Translations under genes and position numbers: made by a program
NCBI GenBank assembly: GCA_003550325.1
Contig: QKWP01000074.1
Location: 474,549 to 538,548, forward strand
Reading direction: 5' to 3'
From: Gigaspora rosea
Taxonomy: Eukaryota; Glomeromycota; Glomeromycetes; Diversisporales; Gigasporaceae
DNA: 64,000 nucleotides
Notes under the pieces: generated by a model
Seen by the model: only the letters and a program-made list of their open reading frames with translations
Databases searched by the model: none
What the model was told of the DNA's origin: nothing
Shown here: positions 35,202 to 47,533 of the stretch, one piece after another
How positions within the stretch are numbered: the stretch's first letter is position 1
Layout of the letters: the number at the start of each line of letters is the position of its first letter

Positions 35202-36578
35202 AGTTGACAATTACACATAACGAATCGGGTTCCAAAGTTATCAATATAGTATTAGTTACAAGAGATTCAACAATAAAACGAAACTTGAACAAGATAGTAA
35301 GATTGCTACAATTTGTTAATTAAAGTGTCGCGAATTTATTGAGTTTGTAATCCTATATTATTACTTTTTCAGCCTCTGCTACGGTGAACAGTCATTTCTG
35401 ATGAATTCGTGTTATTTTACTCAATCATTTCGCTTACATTTAGTTGTAGGTTGATTTCGCCGACATTACTTTTGTCGACGATGTTTTCCTATCTAATCTA
35501 TCTAATCATTCAAATCAATTGGCTCCGTTTATACTTCAGATGCCAGTGTAACAAGAATGCGAGAAAGTGATCATTATACATGAATTACAAGGTATTTGAA
35601 TTATTTAATAGTGGGAATTCTTAAAAGTTCGATGTCTTTAATCTTTTGGTTAATTGTTGGTTTTCGTACATTTTAGTCACTTGCAATTTAAAACTCGTTA
35701 ATATTTAATAGACGAAAATGGTAAACGTAAAAAAACATCAGCTTTGAAAATCGCTCTTATCTCAGCAATTTGCGTAACCGTATTCATACCCTAACAATCA
35801 TATATACTGCAACAACAAACTCTAACATTAATACTTAATGAAACTTTAATATGATTATCATGTACGGACAAATTCCCCTTCATGCAGGTTTTTCCTAGCG
35901 CAAACTATACATTTATGGTATGGCATAGAAAACTTAATGTAAGTATCGTAACTAGTATAACATAAGTGTACCCAAACATGCATTGCATGGTATAAAATTT
36001 TCCTGTATTCAAATTATTTCGGATGCGCCCATAAAATGTTTACGTACCATATGTACAGAACATACCTAGTCCTCTTTACACAACTTTCTATAATCGTCGT
36101 AAATATCTGCGTAGAGAAGATTGTACATAATGCTGTAATGTATGAATAGTAAACTACAGTATGAAAAGAAAAAACTGGATAGAGATTGCTGAATATGTAC
36201 TTTGATGCAGTAAAGAATAATTGACTGCTAACGGAAAATGCGTTTTCTGCACACTATCAAAGAGGATGGTCTAGCGATTGGACATAGATAGAAGTTGTGT
36301 TAAATGGCCTAAATTTATTTGGATAACCGGGTAATCGAAAATACAGCAATACCCGGATTTTAATGATACTTAATGATTTTCGTGAAAATCGTAAGGATCG
36401 TCGCTGTTTAATATTTAAGGGCGATACGACGATTAAGAGTAAGAAAAATTAAGAATGTATTAAGATGTTTTTAAAACTTACTAACTAAAAATAGGCTTAA
36501 AATTTTTATGTATAGAAAAAGAATGAGGGAAGAAAATGTTTATATGAAATCAGCGCGCAATAAAAAAAAAAAAAAAAA
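35202..36578. other. Unit 3' segment, possible undetected small gene
   Basis: No gene can be called with confidence. A 27-codon stretch at about 35712-35794 reads as a Lys-rich segment followed by a hydrophobic helix and a stop, with potential splice sites around it (donor near 35590, acceptor near 35710), but no start joins in frame. The segment ends in the A-run that abuts the gap. Confidence 0.3.
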
Positions 36579-36810
36579 NNNNNNNNNNNNNNNNNNNNNN
36601 NNNNNNNNNNNNNNNNNNNNNNNNNNNNNNNNNNNNNNNNNNNNNNNNNNNNNNNNNNNNNNNNNNNNNNNNNNNNNNNNNNNNNNNNNNNNNNNNNNNN
36701 NNNNNNNNNNNNNNNNNNNNNNNNNNNNNNNNNNNNNNNNNNNNNNNNNNNNNNNNNNNNNNNNNNNNNNNNNNNNNNNNNNNNNNNNNNNNNNNNNNNN
36801 NNNNNNNNNN
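36579..36810. other. Assembly gap (232 N)
   Basis: Unknown bases separating the two copies of the 8.1 kb unit. Both edges are homopolymer A (17 A on the left, 8 A on the right), which is where short-read contigs commonly stop. Translated frames spanning it are meaningless. Confidence 1.
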
Positions 36811-38636
36811 AAAAAAAACAAAGCAAAAAAAGAAAATATAAGAAGAAAAAAAAAGGAATAACTATAGAACCTACATAAAAAGCCTTGTAGAAATTTAAAA
36901 AAGTTACACTATACTAAATAATCTTATATCTATATCCACTTTGTCTTTTGTAGACCTTGATAAAGCTCTAGAGCTTATCTACTATTTCTTTTGCTTAATA
37001 GTACTATTGTTTTCTGCTAGGAGCTCTTACTTACAAGGGCTTAATTCTTTTTTAACTCTATTTTAGCTACAACTAAAACATATAATGAATAGTCTTTAAT
37101 TTAGCTATTACTAGTAGAGTTTTGTTGTATTAAACTATATTAACTATATAGTTTTTATGATCAGTTTTCTTGAGAAAGTTAGTATAAAAGTATTATAGCA
37201 ACTTCTGGATTAAATTTATATAAAAGTATAGTAATCTAGTAAAGTAAAATTATTCGAATAACGAATACGAATACGAAGTTCTAAATAGCTGTTTCAAAGA
37301 TATGGCCCATATTATGGGAAATTTGCAATATTTTTTCCCAAGATTTACAAGATTTCCAAAGATTTAATTTTACTAATTAGAATTTCCAAATTCTAAAATC
37401 GTTCCCACATCTTTTTGAAAACAGCTGTAATAGAAATATCTAATTATATAAGGTTTTTATTTTATCATTTTATTTGGATGTGGTTGTATAATTATTTTGT
37501 AGAGTGAAGTTGTTTGATAAATAATGAAGTAGATGTGTAAAGATGTATATAATTATTATGTGTATTCGAAAGACTCACATTGTTTTTCGAATGAAGACCT
37601 AATTGTTATAGCAATATATAACAACGAATCCCCTTATTGTATAATAAAAACTACTGTTGATATCGTGTTTTAAGTTTGAATTCGTGATACAACGTTATTG
37701 CTTGTTTAATCGAACCCCGTGTATTTAAGTTTATCCTTAATTTGACTCTCCGTCTCTAATCTTCCTTTATTTAAAACAGTAAATTAATCATTAAGGCTCT
37801 TGAAATTTTTTACAGTTTAGACCAGGATTTGACATGGAAATATATGTGAACTAAATTTTAATTTCAAATTCACAATAGCGATAACTATATGTTACAAAAT
37901 TTTATTTAATCTGTAAAGTGGTTACCGTAATTTGCAGCATAAACCAAGACCCGATCTATTGTGTGGCCAGGTATAGTTACAAATATTAATATAATCGTCA
38001 TATGATTTATAGTACGACAGACCCTCTATTCCATACAGCAAACCTTCCCGAGTCTACTGCAGGTTTAAAGTAACAAGCTTATTGAAATTTTTATATTGTA
38101 ATTAATTAAATTTTGCAAAAATATCAAATATTCCTATGGTTTTCAACATTATGTGTGTGTTTTTTATATTTATTAAATTATAAAAGTATTATGAAAGTAA
38201 GAAATTATAATTAACGGGTTTTTAAAGGGCATTGAGAATTTTACTTAGGACACGAAATTCTGGTTAGCCAGTTTTTGACTATGATAAATAATAACTAGTA
38301 CTTTTTTTTTTTATAAAAATTTTATATAGTTAAATATATAATAGCTCTCTTTTCCAGATACATATAAATTACTTTTATAATCAAAATAATAACCAAAAAG
38401 CTTTACTTCTATGGCTTATATTAAGAGAATACTATATAAATTTCATTTTATTATCACAAATTTTATAATTAAGCATTATATTTTTTCTTTAAAAAATGCA
38501 TTGGTCCTCATGTTGGCGTTTTTTACATCATAATGATTGAAAGACGGAGTTTTTACTTAGTAAAAAAATTTTTTTAGTAAAACATTGCCAATTCTCTGTA
38601 CTTCATGAATAGGATTAATTGGTTTGTTACTGTAAC

Positions 38637-39802
38637 CAGGGATGGTAAATGACCTGGTCATTTGCCTAATTTCAAATGACCTGTCATTACGAACATTTGA
38701 AAATGACTCGTGACCAAATGACTCAGGTCATTTGGAAATGACCTGGGTCATCCCGAGTCATTTGCAATCGGTGAGTCATTTAAAGTTTGTGTATGGTCTG
38801 ATGCTGTGCCTAGAGACTTGACCCAGTCAGATAATAGTGGTCCGGACGAGTCAGATATTGATCCAAGTCATGACCCGGGTCAACGGGTCATATAGAGGCT
38901 TACAAATTTTAATAATATTTCTCGAGGTTATGCATTTAAATAAGCCATTCGAATTATGAATAATTTTATATATTTTACAACATTTAGTGAATATAAAAAC
39001 ATTTTACAATCTAGGTCTGAAATAAGTTATTCGAGTTATGATAATTACGATTTAATTTCACTTACTTATAGAACTTAGTGGTATAAAAAACATTAATCTA
39101 AGATCTAAAATAAGTTATTCACAAACATTTATCATAATTATCCCAAATATAAAGGATGTTTATTGATCTAAGTATTGAAAATAAGATTGGCTGTTTAATT
39201 CACCATATTTGTAATTTTTTTTTGAGTCCCGTGATTATAATACAGTAGTCATTTCGACTTCATTATATTTCATGGAACTCAATTAATTATTCACCGTATT
39301 TCTGTATTTCCCTTTTATAGATAAATAAATTTCATAAAATATGACGAATATAGGGTGGTTATCTATGTTGTATTCGCGGACTCACGGGACAAAAAATTAC
39401 AAAGATTGTCGATCGGTAAGTATTCATTAACCTAAACGTTTAAAATAAGTTATTCATAAATATACTATTTAACCACATTAATGTTGTAAATATAAAGAAT
39501 TTTTATTAATTTAAGTTAATTCATGACTATTTAAATATTTATTTTATTTGCATCCGGTTAGTTGGGAGTATAAAAATTATTTGCATTTACATATATTAAT
39601 ACGACTAAGTACCCTGGCTAATTAAATACAACACACATGTTTGATTAAATAACCGATTAAGAAGTTGTGACCAACTAAATTACTATATCGTCTTAATATA
39701 AAATTTTAAATGACCTCATAGGTCATTTCATCTTTTGAAATGACAAACATCTGCATTATTCATTTGGGTCACGAGGTCATTTCAGGTCATTTACCATCCC
39801 TG
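38637..39802. mobile_element. hAT-type element, duplicate of 30287-31452
   Basis: Same ends (CAGGGATGGTAAATGACC) and ACTGTAAC duplication at 38629-38636 and 39803-39810. Its presence in both copies at the same site means it predates the duplication, or that there is only one copy. Confidence 0.85.
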
Positions 39803-40006
39803 ACTGTAACCGTAATTAAGGAGTAAATAACCAATTATTATTTTTTTTTTTTTTTACAAGAATAAAATCTTGCGGTTAAGGTTATGATTAATGTAGGTTT
39901 AAGGTAAAATTTAGCAAGGAATTTTTTTTTTGGTTAGAATGTCGAAGCTGGCTTCTTAGTCAAAATTTTGAGTTATTGGTGATCTTGAAATTTGACGCGG
40001 TTACGG

Positions 40007-40425
40007 CAGTGTTGGAAATCTTACGTTCTCATGTTTTCATGAGAACATACCTTTAGATTTGAGAACATTTGGCATTCTGTAAATGATCACTATGAAAAAA
40101 AATTTGAGAACATAATACTCGAAAAAATATGTTCCCTATACAAGTATAATATAAGTATAATATAAGTATAATAGTATAATGCCAAATGGAAATAAAATTA
40201 GAAATCGAGCGAAGATCCAAAATTATCTGAAAAGAAAATGAATGAACATAAAAGATGAGAAAGGTTGGGGCAAAAATTTGAATAAACGTCCAGCATTTTC
40301 GAAATAAGGAATTTAAAAAAAATAGTGATATAAATAAAGTTTACCATTGAAAACATAAATAAATTTCTAATAACATTAAATTAAATAAATTTGTTCTCAT
40401 GAGAACATAAACATTTCCAACACTG
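40007..40425. mobile_element. hAT-type MITE, duplicate of 31657-32075
   Basis: Same CAGTGTTGGAAAT ends and the same mismatched duplication GGTTACGG / GGTTACAG as copy 1. Confidence 0.8.
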
Positions 40426-40519
40426 GGTTACAGTGGTCATGGTTACAAATTTATTAACCCTTATTTGTACCCAAATAAGATATTCATACCCCCTATAATA
40501 AGTTGCTTTGTTTTTTTAA

Positions 40520-41010
40520 CTTTGAGCGAGGTATCTCGATAACCACCAGGCTAAATTCGATAAACTTTTTGTTTGAACTCTATGAATCCTTAGAATTCGA
40601 TAGAAAAATAAAAAGTTTGTCAAATTTGGCCTAGTGGTTATCGAGATATATTTGCTCAAAGTTATAAAAAAAAAACTTAAAAACATCAAAATAGAAGCCG
40701 CTTCAGAATTTTTCTCAGCTTTGAGTGAGGATATTTCGATAATCACTGTGCAAATTTGTTGAATATTTTTATTTAAATTCTACAATTCGTAGAATTTAAA
40801 TAAAAAAAAAATTCGCTCAAAGTCTTAAAACGTCTATCAAAATAGAAGCTGCATTGAAATTTGTTTCAAACTTTGAGCTAAGATACCTTGATAACCATAG
40901 GGTCAAACTCGATGAAACTTTTTTTATATGAATTATAAAGTTCGTAGAAATTAAATAAAAAAAGCTTATCGAACTTTGCCTGTTGGCCATCGAGATATCT
41001 TCGTTCAAAG
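40520..41010. repeat. Three-hairpin array, duplicate of 32170-32660
   Basis: Same three CTTTGAG-bounded hairpins upstream of the second kinase copy. Confidence 0.65.
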
Positions 41011-41436
41011 CATAAACAAATTTTAATTTACAGGAGACATGAATATCAAATTCGGGGGGTACGAATATCAATTCTATACCAGATACCAGATAAGGAATTT
41101 ATACGTACAGTATTTGGTAAGTACAATCAATCAATCATGTGAGTGACACCATGAAAACCTGTAAATCATGCTTACTTTTAATAAAAATACCTTAAAAACA
41201 AGTAACCGAGCACTTAAGATTTTCTATTAAACGATTCAAATGCTATTGAAGGTTATTTGATTTTAAATATTTATATCTGATATTAAAAATTAAATATTCC
41301 AAGTATAATTTACAGGTTTTTTCTTGCAGCAATCATATGATCTTTTTGTGATGAGCCACCTGTTTAAAACTTATTCAGTGAAACGTTATACAAAAACAAA
41401 ACCCGGATTTTTTTTGTTCAAGCAACAAAAAAATAA

Positions 41437-42257
41437 ATGTCCACACTTGAATTGACCGGTAGTAAACGAGGCGCACTTATAGTTTTTGAAGGTTGTGACC
41501 GTGCTGGAAAATCAACACAAACCGAAAAACTTGTTAAATATTTGAATGAGCATGGATTCACAGCAGTTAAAGGGAAATTTCCAGGTATAATAATAATAAT
41601 CAAATGCAACGTTACTTTGAAATTGGTAGCACATATATTTAATATATTTATATTATATTTATATTATAGCAAGAAGTATAGAACCATTAGGGCCAATCAT
41701 TGATAATTATTTGAAGAACGAAGTAGAATTATGTGATAGAGCATTTCATTTTTTGTTATCAGCAAATTTATGGGAACAAGAGTAATGTTAAATATTTATT
41801 GAAAACGCTATAATAGTATCAATATGTTTCATTAACAGTGCAATTTATATGTTCATTTACAGATCATACTTGAAGAATGCTATTCTCAATGGCAAAACAT
41901 TAGTTATGGATCGATACGCATATACTGGAGTTGCATATTTAACTGCCAAGGTAGACTATATATGTATTTATTTTTTAAGTATCATTTGGATTAAATCATT
42001 AAATATACGTATTTATTCAGGGTTTAGATTTAAATTGGTGTAAATCTTCGTACATCGGTTTACCATTACCCGATATTGTCTTTTACATGGACGTGCCATT
42101 AAAAGAAACTGAAAAAAGGGATGGATTTGGTAGCGAAAGGCTTGACCAAAGTGAGATTCAAGAAAAGGCCAGAAGTGTATACTCATCATTAAAAGGTCCA
42201 GAATGGGAGGTGAGATACGTAATCTAAGACAAAAAAATATTTTTTGGCAATTTTGAT

Positions 42258-42288
<31 letters not shown>

Positions 42289-42420
42289 TATTTTGATGAT
42301 TAGATATTAGATGGACGACAATCAATTGATGAACTTCACGAAAAAATTGCAAATATGTCCTTAGAAGTCATTCAGAAATGTGGTGTAACGCCATTACAAG
42401 ATTTGTGGAAAAATTCTTAA
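41437..42420 (+). CDS. Thymidylate kinase, five exons, copy 2
   Basis: Exons 41437-41584, 41670-41781, 41863-41950, 42021-42209 and 42304-42420 encode the same 217 residues as 33087-34070, with identical introns in the lines compared. P-loop FEGCDRAGKSTQ and DRY motifs are intact. Identity even in introns and in a T/A homopolymer argues that this is the same locus assembled twice rather than a functional paralogue. If the duplication were real, dosage of dTMP kinase would be doubled. This copy is the one physically linked to the velvet gene. Confidence 0.9.
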
Positions 42421-42579
42421 TCAAAATTTAGTAGTAATAATGTTTGTTCGTAGACTAATAAAAGAAAGATTTTTTTTAACAATTATATCCATTCTCAAAC
42501 GAAGTGAAAATATTTTAAAGTCTCTCCTACTTGTATTTGTAATCATTTTTTTAAATTTCAAGTCTAATTGAATTGTTCG

Positions 42580-42746
42580 AATAGATTAATCAAATTAATC
42601 AAATTAATCAAGTTAATCAAAGTAATCAAATTAATCAAATTAATCAAATTAATCAAATTAATCAACTTATCAAATTAATCAAATACTGTAATCAAAATAA
42701 TCAAATTAATCAAATAATCAAAATAATCAAATTAATCAAATTAATC
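42580..42746. repeat. ATTAATCAA minisatellite, duplicate
   Basis: Same array as 34230-34396 with the same unit order. Confidence 0.85.
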
Positions 42747-43201
42747 GAACCGGGTTCTTGAAAATTACAATATATATTTAGCATTCTCAATTGTACTATT
42801 TAAAACGTTAATTTAAAATTGCTTACCTAAATATCTCAATTACCGCTTATTCAGATATCTTTCGTTAAACAACTCAAAGAAATAAGTATATTTTATAAGA
42901 AAATAAGTATATTTTATGAAATTATTTTTAATAGTATTTCGCAGTTTATTATTATTTATTAATATAAATATATATTTTGTATTGTGTAATTTTATTACTA
43001 GAAATAAATAAATACATGTGATTTGAAGAAGAATTTTGGAACCATTTGCATAATATGTTTATATTGGACCAATTTCCATGTTCATGGATTATGTCAGTTC
43101 GTTGACATATTTGTTTATTGATGATCTCCGACAACCTGGCAATCATTTTCATAATGAAATCTCGCGAATGAATATCTTCAAATAGATTCAAATGATTAAT
43201 T

Positions 43202-43551
43202 ATCGCTGTTTTCGATTTAGTTGGATTTGATTATGTTATTTTTTGATTTTTTAATGTCTTGTGAGTCCCATGATTACAATATAGGTAATAATCTAAATTC
43301 ATATATTTTGTGGAACTCGTTTAATGAACACTTTATTATTTGCATATTTTAAATAAATATATATTTTGGGCATGTGAGAATCGGTGTGGATCAGACAAAT
43401 ACTATAAAGCATTTATAAAATGAGATTTGCGAAATATAACGAATTAGGTGATTACTAATATTACAATAATAGGACTCACAGGACTCACAAAAAAATCAAA
43501 AAATATTGTATCATAAATTAATCAAATCCAATTAAATCGAAAAACAACGAT
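43202..43551. mobile_element. Foldback element, duplicate of 34852-35201
   Basis: Same arms and core as in copy 1. Confidence 0.6.
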
Positions 43552-44928
43552 AGTTGACAATTACACATAACGAATCGGGTTCCAAAGTTATCAATATAGT
43601 ATTAGTTACAAGAGATTCAACAATAAAACGAAACTTGAACAAGATAGTAAGATTGCTACAATTTGTTAATTAAAGTGTCGCGAATTTATTGAGTTTGTAA
43701 TCCTATATTATTACTTTTTCAGCCTCTGCTACGGTGAACAGTCATTTCTGATGAATTCGTGTTATTTTACTCAATCATTTCGCTTACATTTAGTTGTAGG
43801 TTGATTTCGCCGACATTACTTTTGTCGACGATGTTTTCCTATCTAATCTATCTAATCATTCAAATCAATTGGCTCCGTTTATACTTCAGATGCCAGTGTA
43901 ACAAGAATGCGAGAAAGTGATCATTATACATGAATTACAAGGTATTTGAATTATTTAATAGTGGGAATTCTTAAAAGTTCGATGTCTTTAATCTTTTGGT
44001 TAATTGTTGGTTTTCGTACATTTTAGTCACTTGCAATTTAAAACTCGTTAATATTTAATAGACGAAAATGGTAAACGTAAAAAAACATCAGCTTTGAAAA
44101 TCGCTCTTATCTCAGCAATTTGCGTAACCGTATTCATACCCTAACAATCATATATACTGCAACAACAAACTCTAACATTAATACTTAATGAAACTTTAAT
44201 ATGATTATCATGTACGGACAAATTCCCCTTCATGCAGGTTTTTCCTAGCGCAAACTATACATTTATGGTATGGCATAGAAAACTTAATGTAAGTATCGTA
44301 ACTAGTATAACATAAGTGTACCCAAACATGCATTGCATGGTATAAAATTTTCCTGTATTCAAATTATTTCGGATGCGCCCATAAAATGTTTACGTACCAT
44401 ATGTACAGAACATACCTAGTCCTCTTTACACAACTTTCTATAATCGTCGTAAATATCTGCGTAGAGAAGATTGTACATAATGCTGTAATGTATGAATAGT
44501 AAACTACAGTATGAAAAGAAAAAACTGGATAGAGATTGCTGAATATGTACTTTGATGCAGTAAAGAATAATTGACTGCTAACGGAAAATGCGTTTTCTGC
44601 ACACTATCAAAGAGGATGGTCTAGCGATTGGACATAGATAGAAGTTGTGTTAAATGGCCTAAATTTATTTGGATAACCGGGTAATCGAAAATACAGCAAT
44701 ACCCGGATTTTAATGATACTTAATGATTTTCGTGAAAATCGTAAGGATCGTCGCTGTTTAATATTTAAGGGCGATACGACGATTAAGAGTAAGAAAAATT
44801 AAGAATGTATTAAGATGTTTTTAAAACTTACTAACTAAAAATAGGCTTAAAATTTTTATGTATAGAAAAAGAATGAGGGAAGAAAATGTTTATATGAAAT
44901 CAGCGCGCAATAAAAAAAAAAAAAAAAA

Positions 44929-45674
44929 ATAGTACATAACTCTAGTTGAGTGATTCCTTTTGTGGCTTAGTCCGAAATGAGGCGTGTTAACTTAGCTTAA
45001 TCATAAATGAATACGTACTATAAAAAAAAAAAAAGATAACTTTACGTGCTTAATAGAGGTTTACATTTAAGAAAAAACGTGATGGTATTTATACGTATTA
45101 AGAACCCTTATTATATAGTACGTTGTAGATCCTATTATTATTTTAAATCAATTACGCCAATTACGCAACTAACCTGCTGATCTTGGCTTAATATTTGTCG
45201 ATCATTCAATCTGAGCGATTCATGAGCATGCTATGATTGAAGTGTTTTCAATAGTTATAATATAATAATATAGATGGTTGCGCCCTTTGCTTGAATCAGG
45301 TTCTATGACTAGTCATAGTAAATATATAATATAACAGTTAAAACAAATTATTTAACTTTTCTAACTAAAGAAATTCAAAGCGAGAATTAATTGAAGCTAA
45401 TAAGAAAGAAAAAAAAAAAAAGGAAAAGAAAAAATATATATATATATATATATTATACCTTTGAGTTTAACCTGTACATATTAGGGATAGTTCTTTTGTG
45501 CCATCATACCGGGTATGTATGCCAGTTGCATTCCAAGCATCATGAATACAGGTATTTGTTTATAATAACAAATGGACCAACCGTAAAATTCAGGGAGGTT
45601 GCACGTAAAATGTTTTTCAAACCTTTAAATATTTCCCGTTTTCCCATCCTTTTGTTAAAAAATTGTCCCAAGTA
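44929..45674. other. Upstream region of the velvet gene
   Basis: Unique sequence with no repeats recognised apart from short A and TA runs. A possible extra first exon is ATG at about 45513 (MYASCIPSIMNT) spliced from a CAGgtattt donor near 45550 to an acceptor just before 45673; it would read in frame into the ATG at 45675. This alternative start cannot be decided from sequence alone. Confidence 0.4.
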
Positions 45675-46999
45675 ATGACGGTTTCTGGCCGGCATATACA
45701 TTTTATGATAGGGTCTCCTCCGGGACCAATTACGTAAGCGTCAAGTTTTTTATTGTTTGCTCTTATTTTATTAAAAAAAAAACATACAACAACATATGTT
45801 AAAATATATTTTGTTAGTATTAAAAAATTGAGATAAAGGTTATACGAGAATTAATTAAAATTTTGCTTATCATAGTTACAAGTATCAACTAGAAGTTTCT
45901 CAAGAACCTATACGAGCAAGAATGTGTGGTTTCGGAGACAAAGATCGTCGTACCATTGACCCTCCTCCCATTATAAAACTGATTGTAACAACCACAGATG
46001 GTACACCCGTGCCTGAAAGGTAAAGTTTTACCTTTACAGTGAATATTTTTGTGAGTATAAGTTAAACCTCGATTGCCAATTCATTGTCACCAAAAAAACT
46101 TTAAAAACTTTTCAAATTGATCGGATTATCAAATCGAATGTACAGTTCTATCGATTATTCTATGATGATCGTTCACGCTGGTCTGTGGTCTAAAGATTGC
46201 AAAGAAGAACGTGGCTTAGTAGTTAATCCTACTTCCATCTTCACTAAATCCGCTAATTCGAATTCAACCGTCATGTCTGTGAATGCGCCCTTGAATACTC
46301 GAAATCTTATGGGCCATTGCACATCTTCCGCATATGTGCTTAATAATCATGTTGGTCAAAAGGGGGTTTATTTTATATTTCAAGACCTTTCTGTTCGAAC
46401 AGAAGGCACCTTTACCCTAAAATTCTCGTTTTGTAACATCAAAGAATTAATGTCTCAGTAAGTAATCTATAATATATAATATATAATGATTGCTTTTTTT
46501 TTTTTTTTTTTTTTTTTGCAAAGATTAATTAAAAATTATAATAAGCAGATCCCCTGATGAATTAACGAATGCCCGTGGAAACGTTGCAGCTGAAGTGTAT
46601 AGTGCACCTTTTAGGGTTTATTCTGCAAAAAAGTTTCCGGGTATGACAGGTATGTAAAGTATTTATCTCAGGACTAATGCTTATTATTATTCAACTCTGA
46701 CCTGATAAATAAGTTAGATTAAATGTTTCATGTTAGAATCGACAGAGCTTTCTAAAGCTTTCGCCAAACAGGGAATTAAAATTCCGATTCGTAAGGAAGC
46801 ATATTATAAGAAAGTCTGCAATAACAATATACAACCCACTGTAGAAGTTCCTAAATCTGAGACACTTGAGATCTCTAGCAGTGATTCTGAAGATATTGAA
46901 TATTCCGATGAAAATGAAGAAACACGTGATTATTCCAATTTACAGGGATATGAAAGCAAAGATATGTTTGCTGCAAAACGTTTGCACACGTCGAAATGA
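45675..46999 (+). CDS. Velvet-family transcription regulator, five exons
   Basis: Velvet proteins (VeA, VelB, VosA, VelC) are fungal nuclear DNA-binding regulators with a Rel-like fold that couple sporulation, development and secondary metabolism. Exons 45675-45733, 45876-46019, 46146-46457, 46549-46649 and 46737-46999, with GT-AG introns of 87-142 bases, give 292 residues. The velvet domain spans about residues 20-225: [13 protein letters not shown] (33-45) then DPPP (48-51), GLWS (80-83), [17 protein letters not shown] (147-163), [12 protein letters not shown] (193-204) and GIKIPIRK (218-225). A short acidic Ser/Asp/Glu tail follows. Layout and KFPGM...GIKIPIR ending resemble VelB/VosA more than VeA, but the subfamily is not resolved. 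The start is the nearest ATG; an upstream exon is possible. Confidence 0.93.
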
Positions 47000-47529
47000 A
47001 TAAGCCTAAATATTTTATCAAAAAAAACCATTCTCGGTTTTTTTCATAGATTATGTTCTAATAATTTCATTTTACATTTATGTTTTGTAGATATGTTTAT
47101 TACACACGTAACCATAAGAGTATGGAAATTTGTTTTTTTGCTACTTCATTATCCTAAAAGAAAACCACGTGTTTCTTGTCTATTCCCAAATTCCGTGTAT
47201 TTATTTGTCGAGTCAATCACACGTCGATTTGTTGTTGTTAAGTTAGGCGTATACGTTAGGCTAATGTCAAACTTGATGTATATATGAGTTAATAATTGAC
47301 AATATCGACGTATAGTTCAATATATTTTTAATGTATTGGGCATATCAGATATATTATTTATATATTTTTTATCGTATTTCATTAGAAATGATTTAATTAA
47401 ACCTTCCTTCTTTATTAACGAATTTTATTACATTCTAAGGTCTTGTCTATTTATATTTATGTTTAATATAAATATGTTTTAATATAAATATGTTTTATAA
47501 ATATGTTTTAATTAAATATATGTTTATGA
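47000..47529. other. 3' flank of velvet gene, no gene seen
   Basis: Contains an open frame (47093-47287) without recognisable domains that may be downstream transcribed sequence, then AT-rich sequence with repeated ATATGTTTTAATATAAAT words up to the PiggyBac TTAA site. Confidence 0.35.
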
Positions 47530-47533
47530 TTAA

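Larger units (their letters stand above)
28473..36578 (+). repeat. 8.1 kb direct duplication, copy 1
   Basis: Matches 36811-44928 throughout the lines compared. The offset is 8338 up to about 29269 and 8350 afterwards, because copy 2 has 12 extra bases at 37609-37620. Copy 1 begins within the A-run after CTATAC and ends in 17 A immediately before the N gap. Both copies contain the complete thymidylate kinase gene. See the first finding for why an assembly overlap is preferred. Confidence 0.95.
36811..44928 (+). repeat. 8.1 kb direct duplication, copy 2
   Basis: Same content and order as 28473-36578. It differs visibly only by 12 extra bases at 37609-37620 (TAGCAATATATA inside GTTA...ACAAC). 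Unlike copy 1 it continues through the terminal A-run into unique sequence at 44929. Its internal repeats correspond to those of copy 1 at +8350. Confidence 0.95.

Noticed and set aside
36506..36861. Open frames spanning the N gap
   Set aside because: They are translations of unknown bases and flanking poly-A.
33087..42420. Functional paralogous pair of thymidylate kinases
   Set aside because: Copies are identical even in introns and flanking repeats, and the junction is an N gap with poly-A edges; an assembly overlap is simpler.
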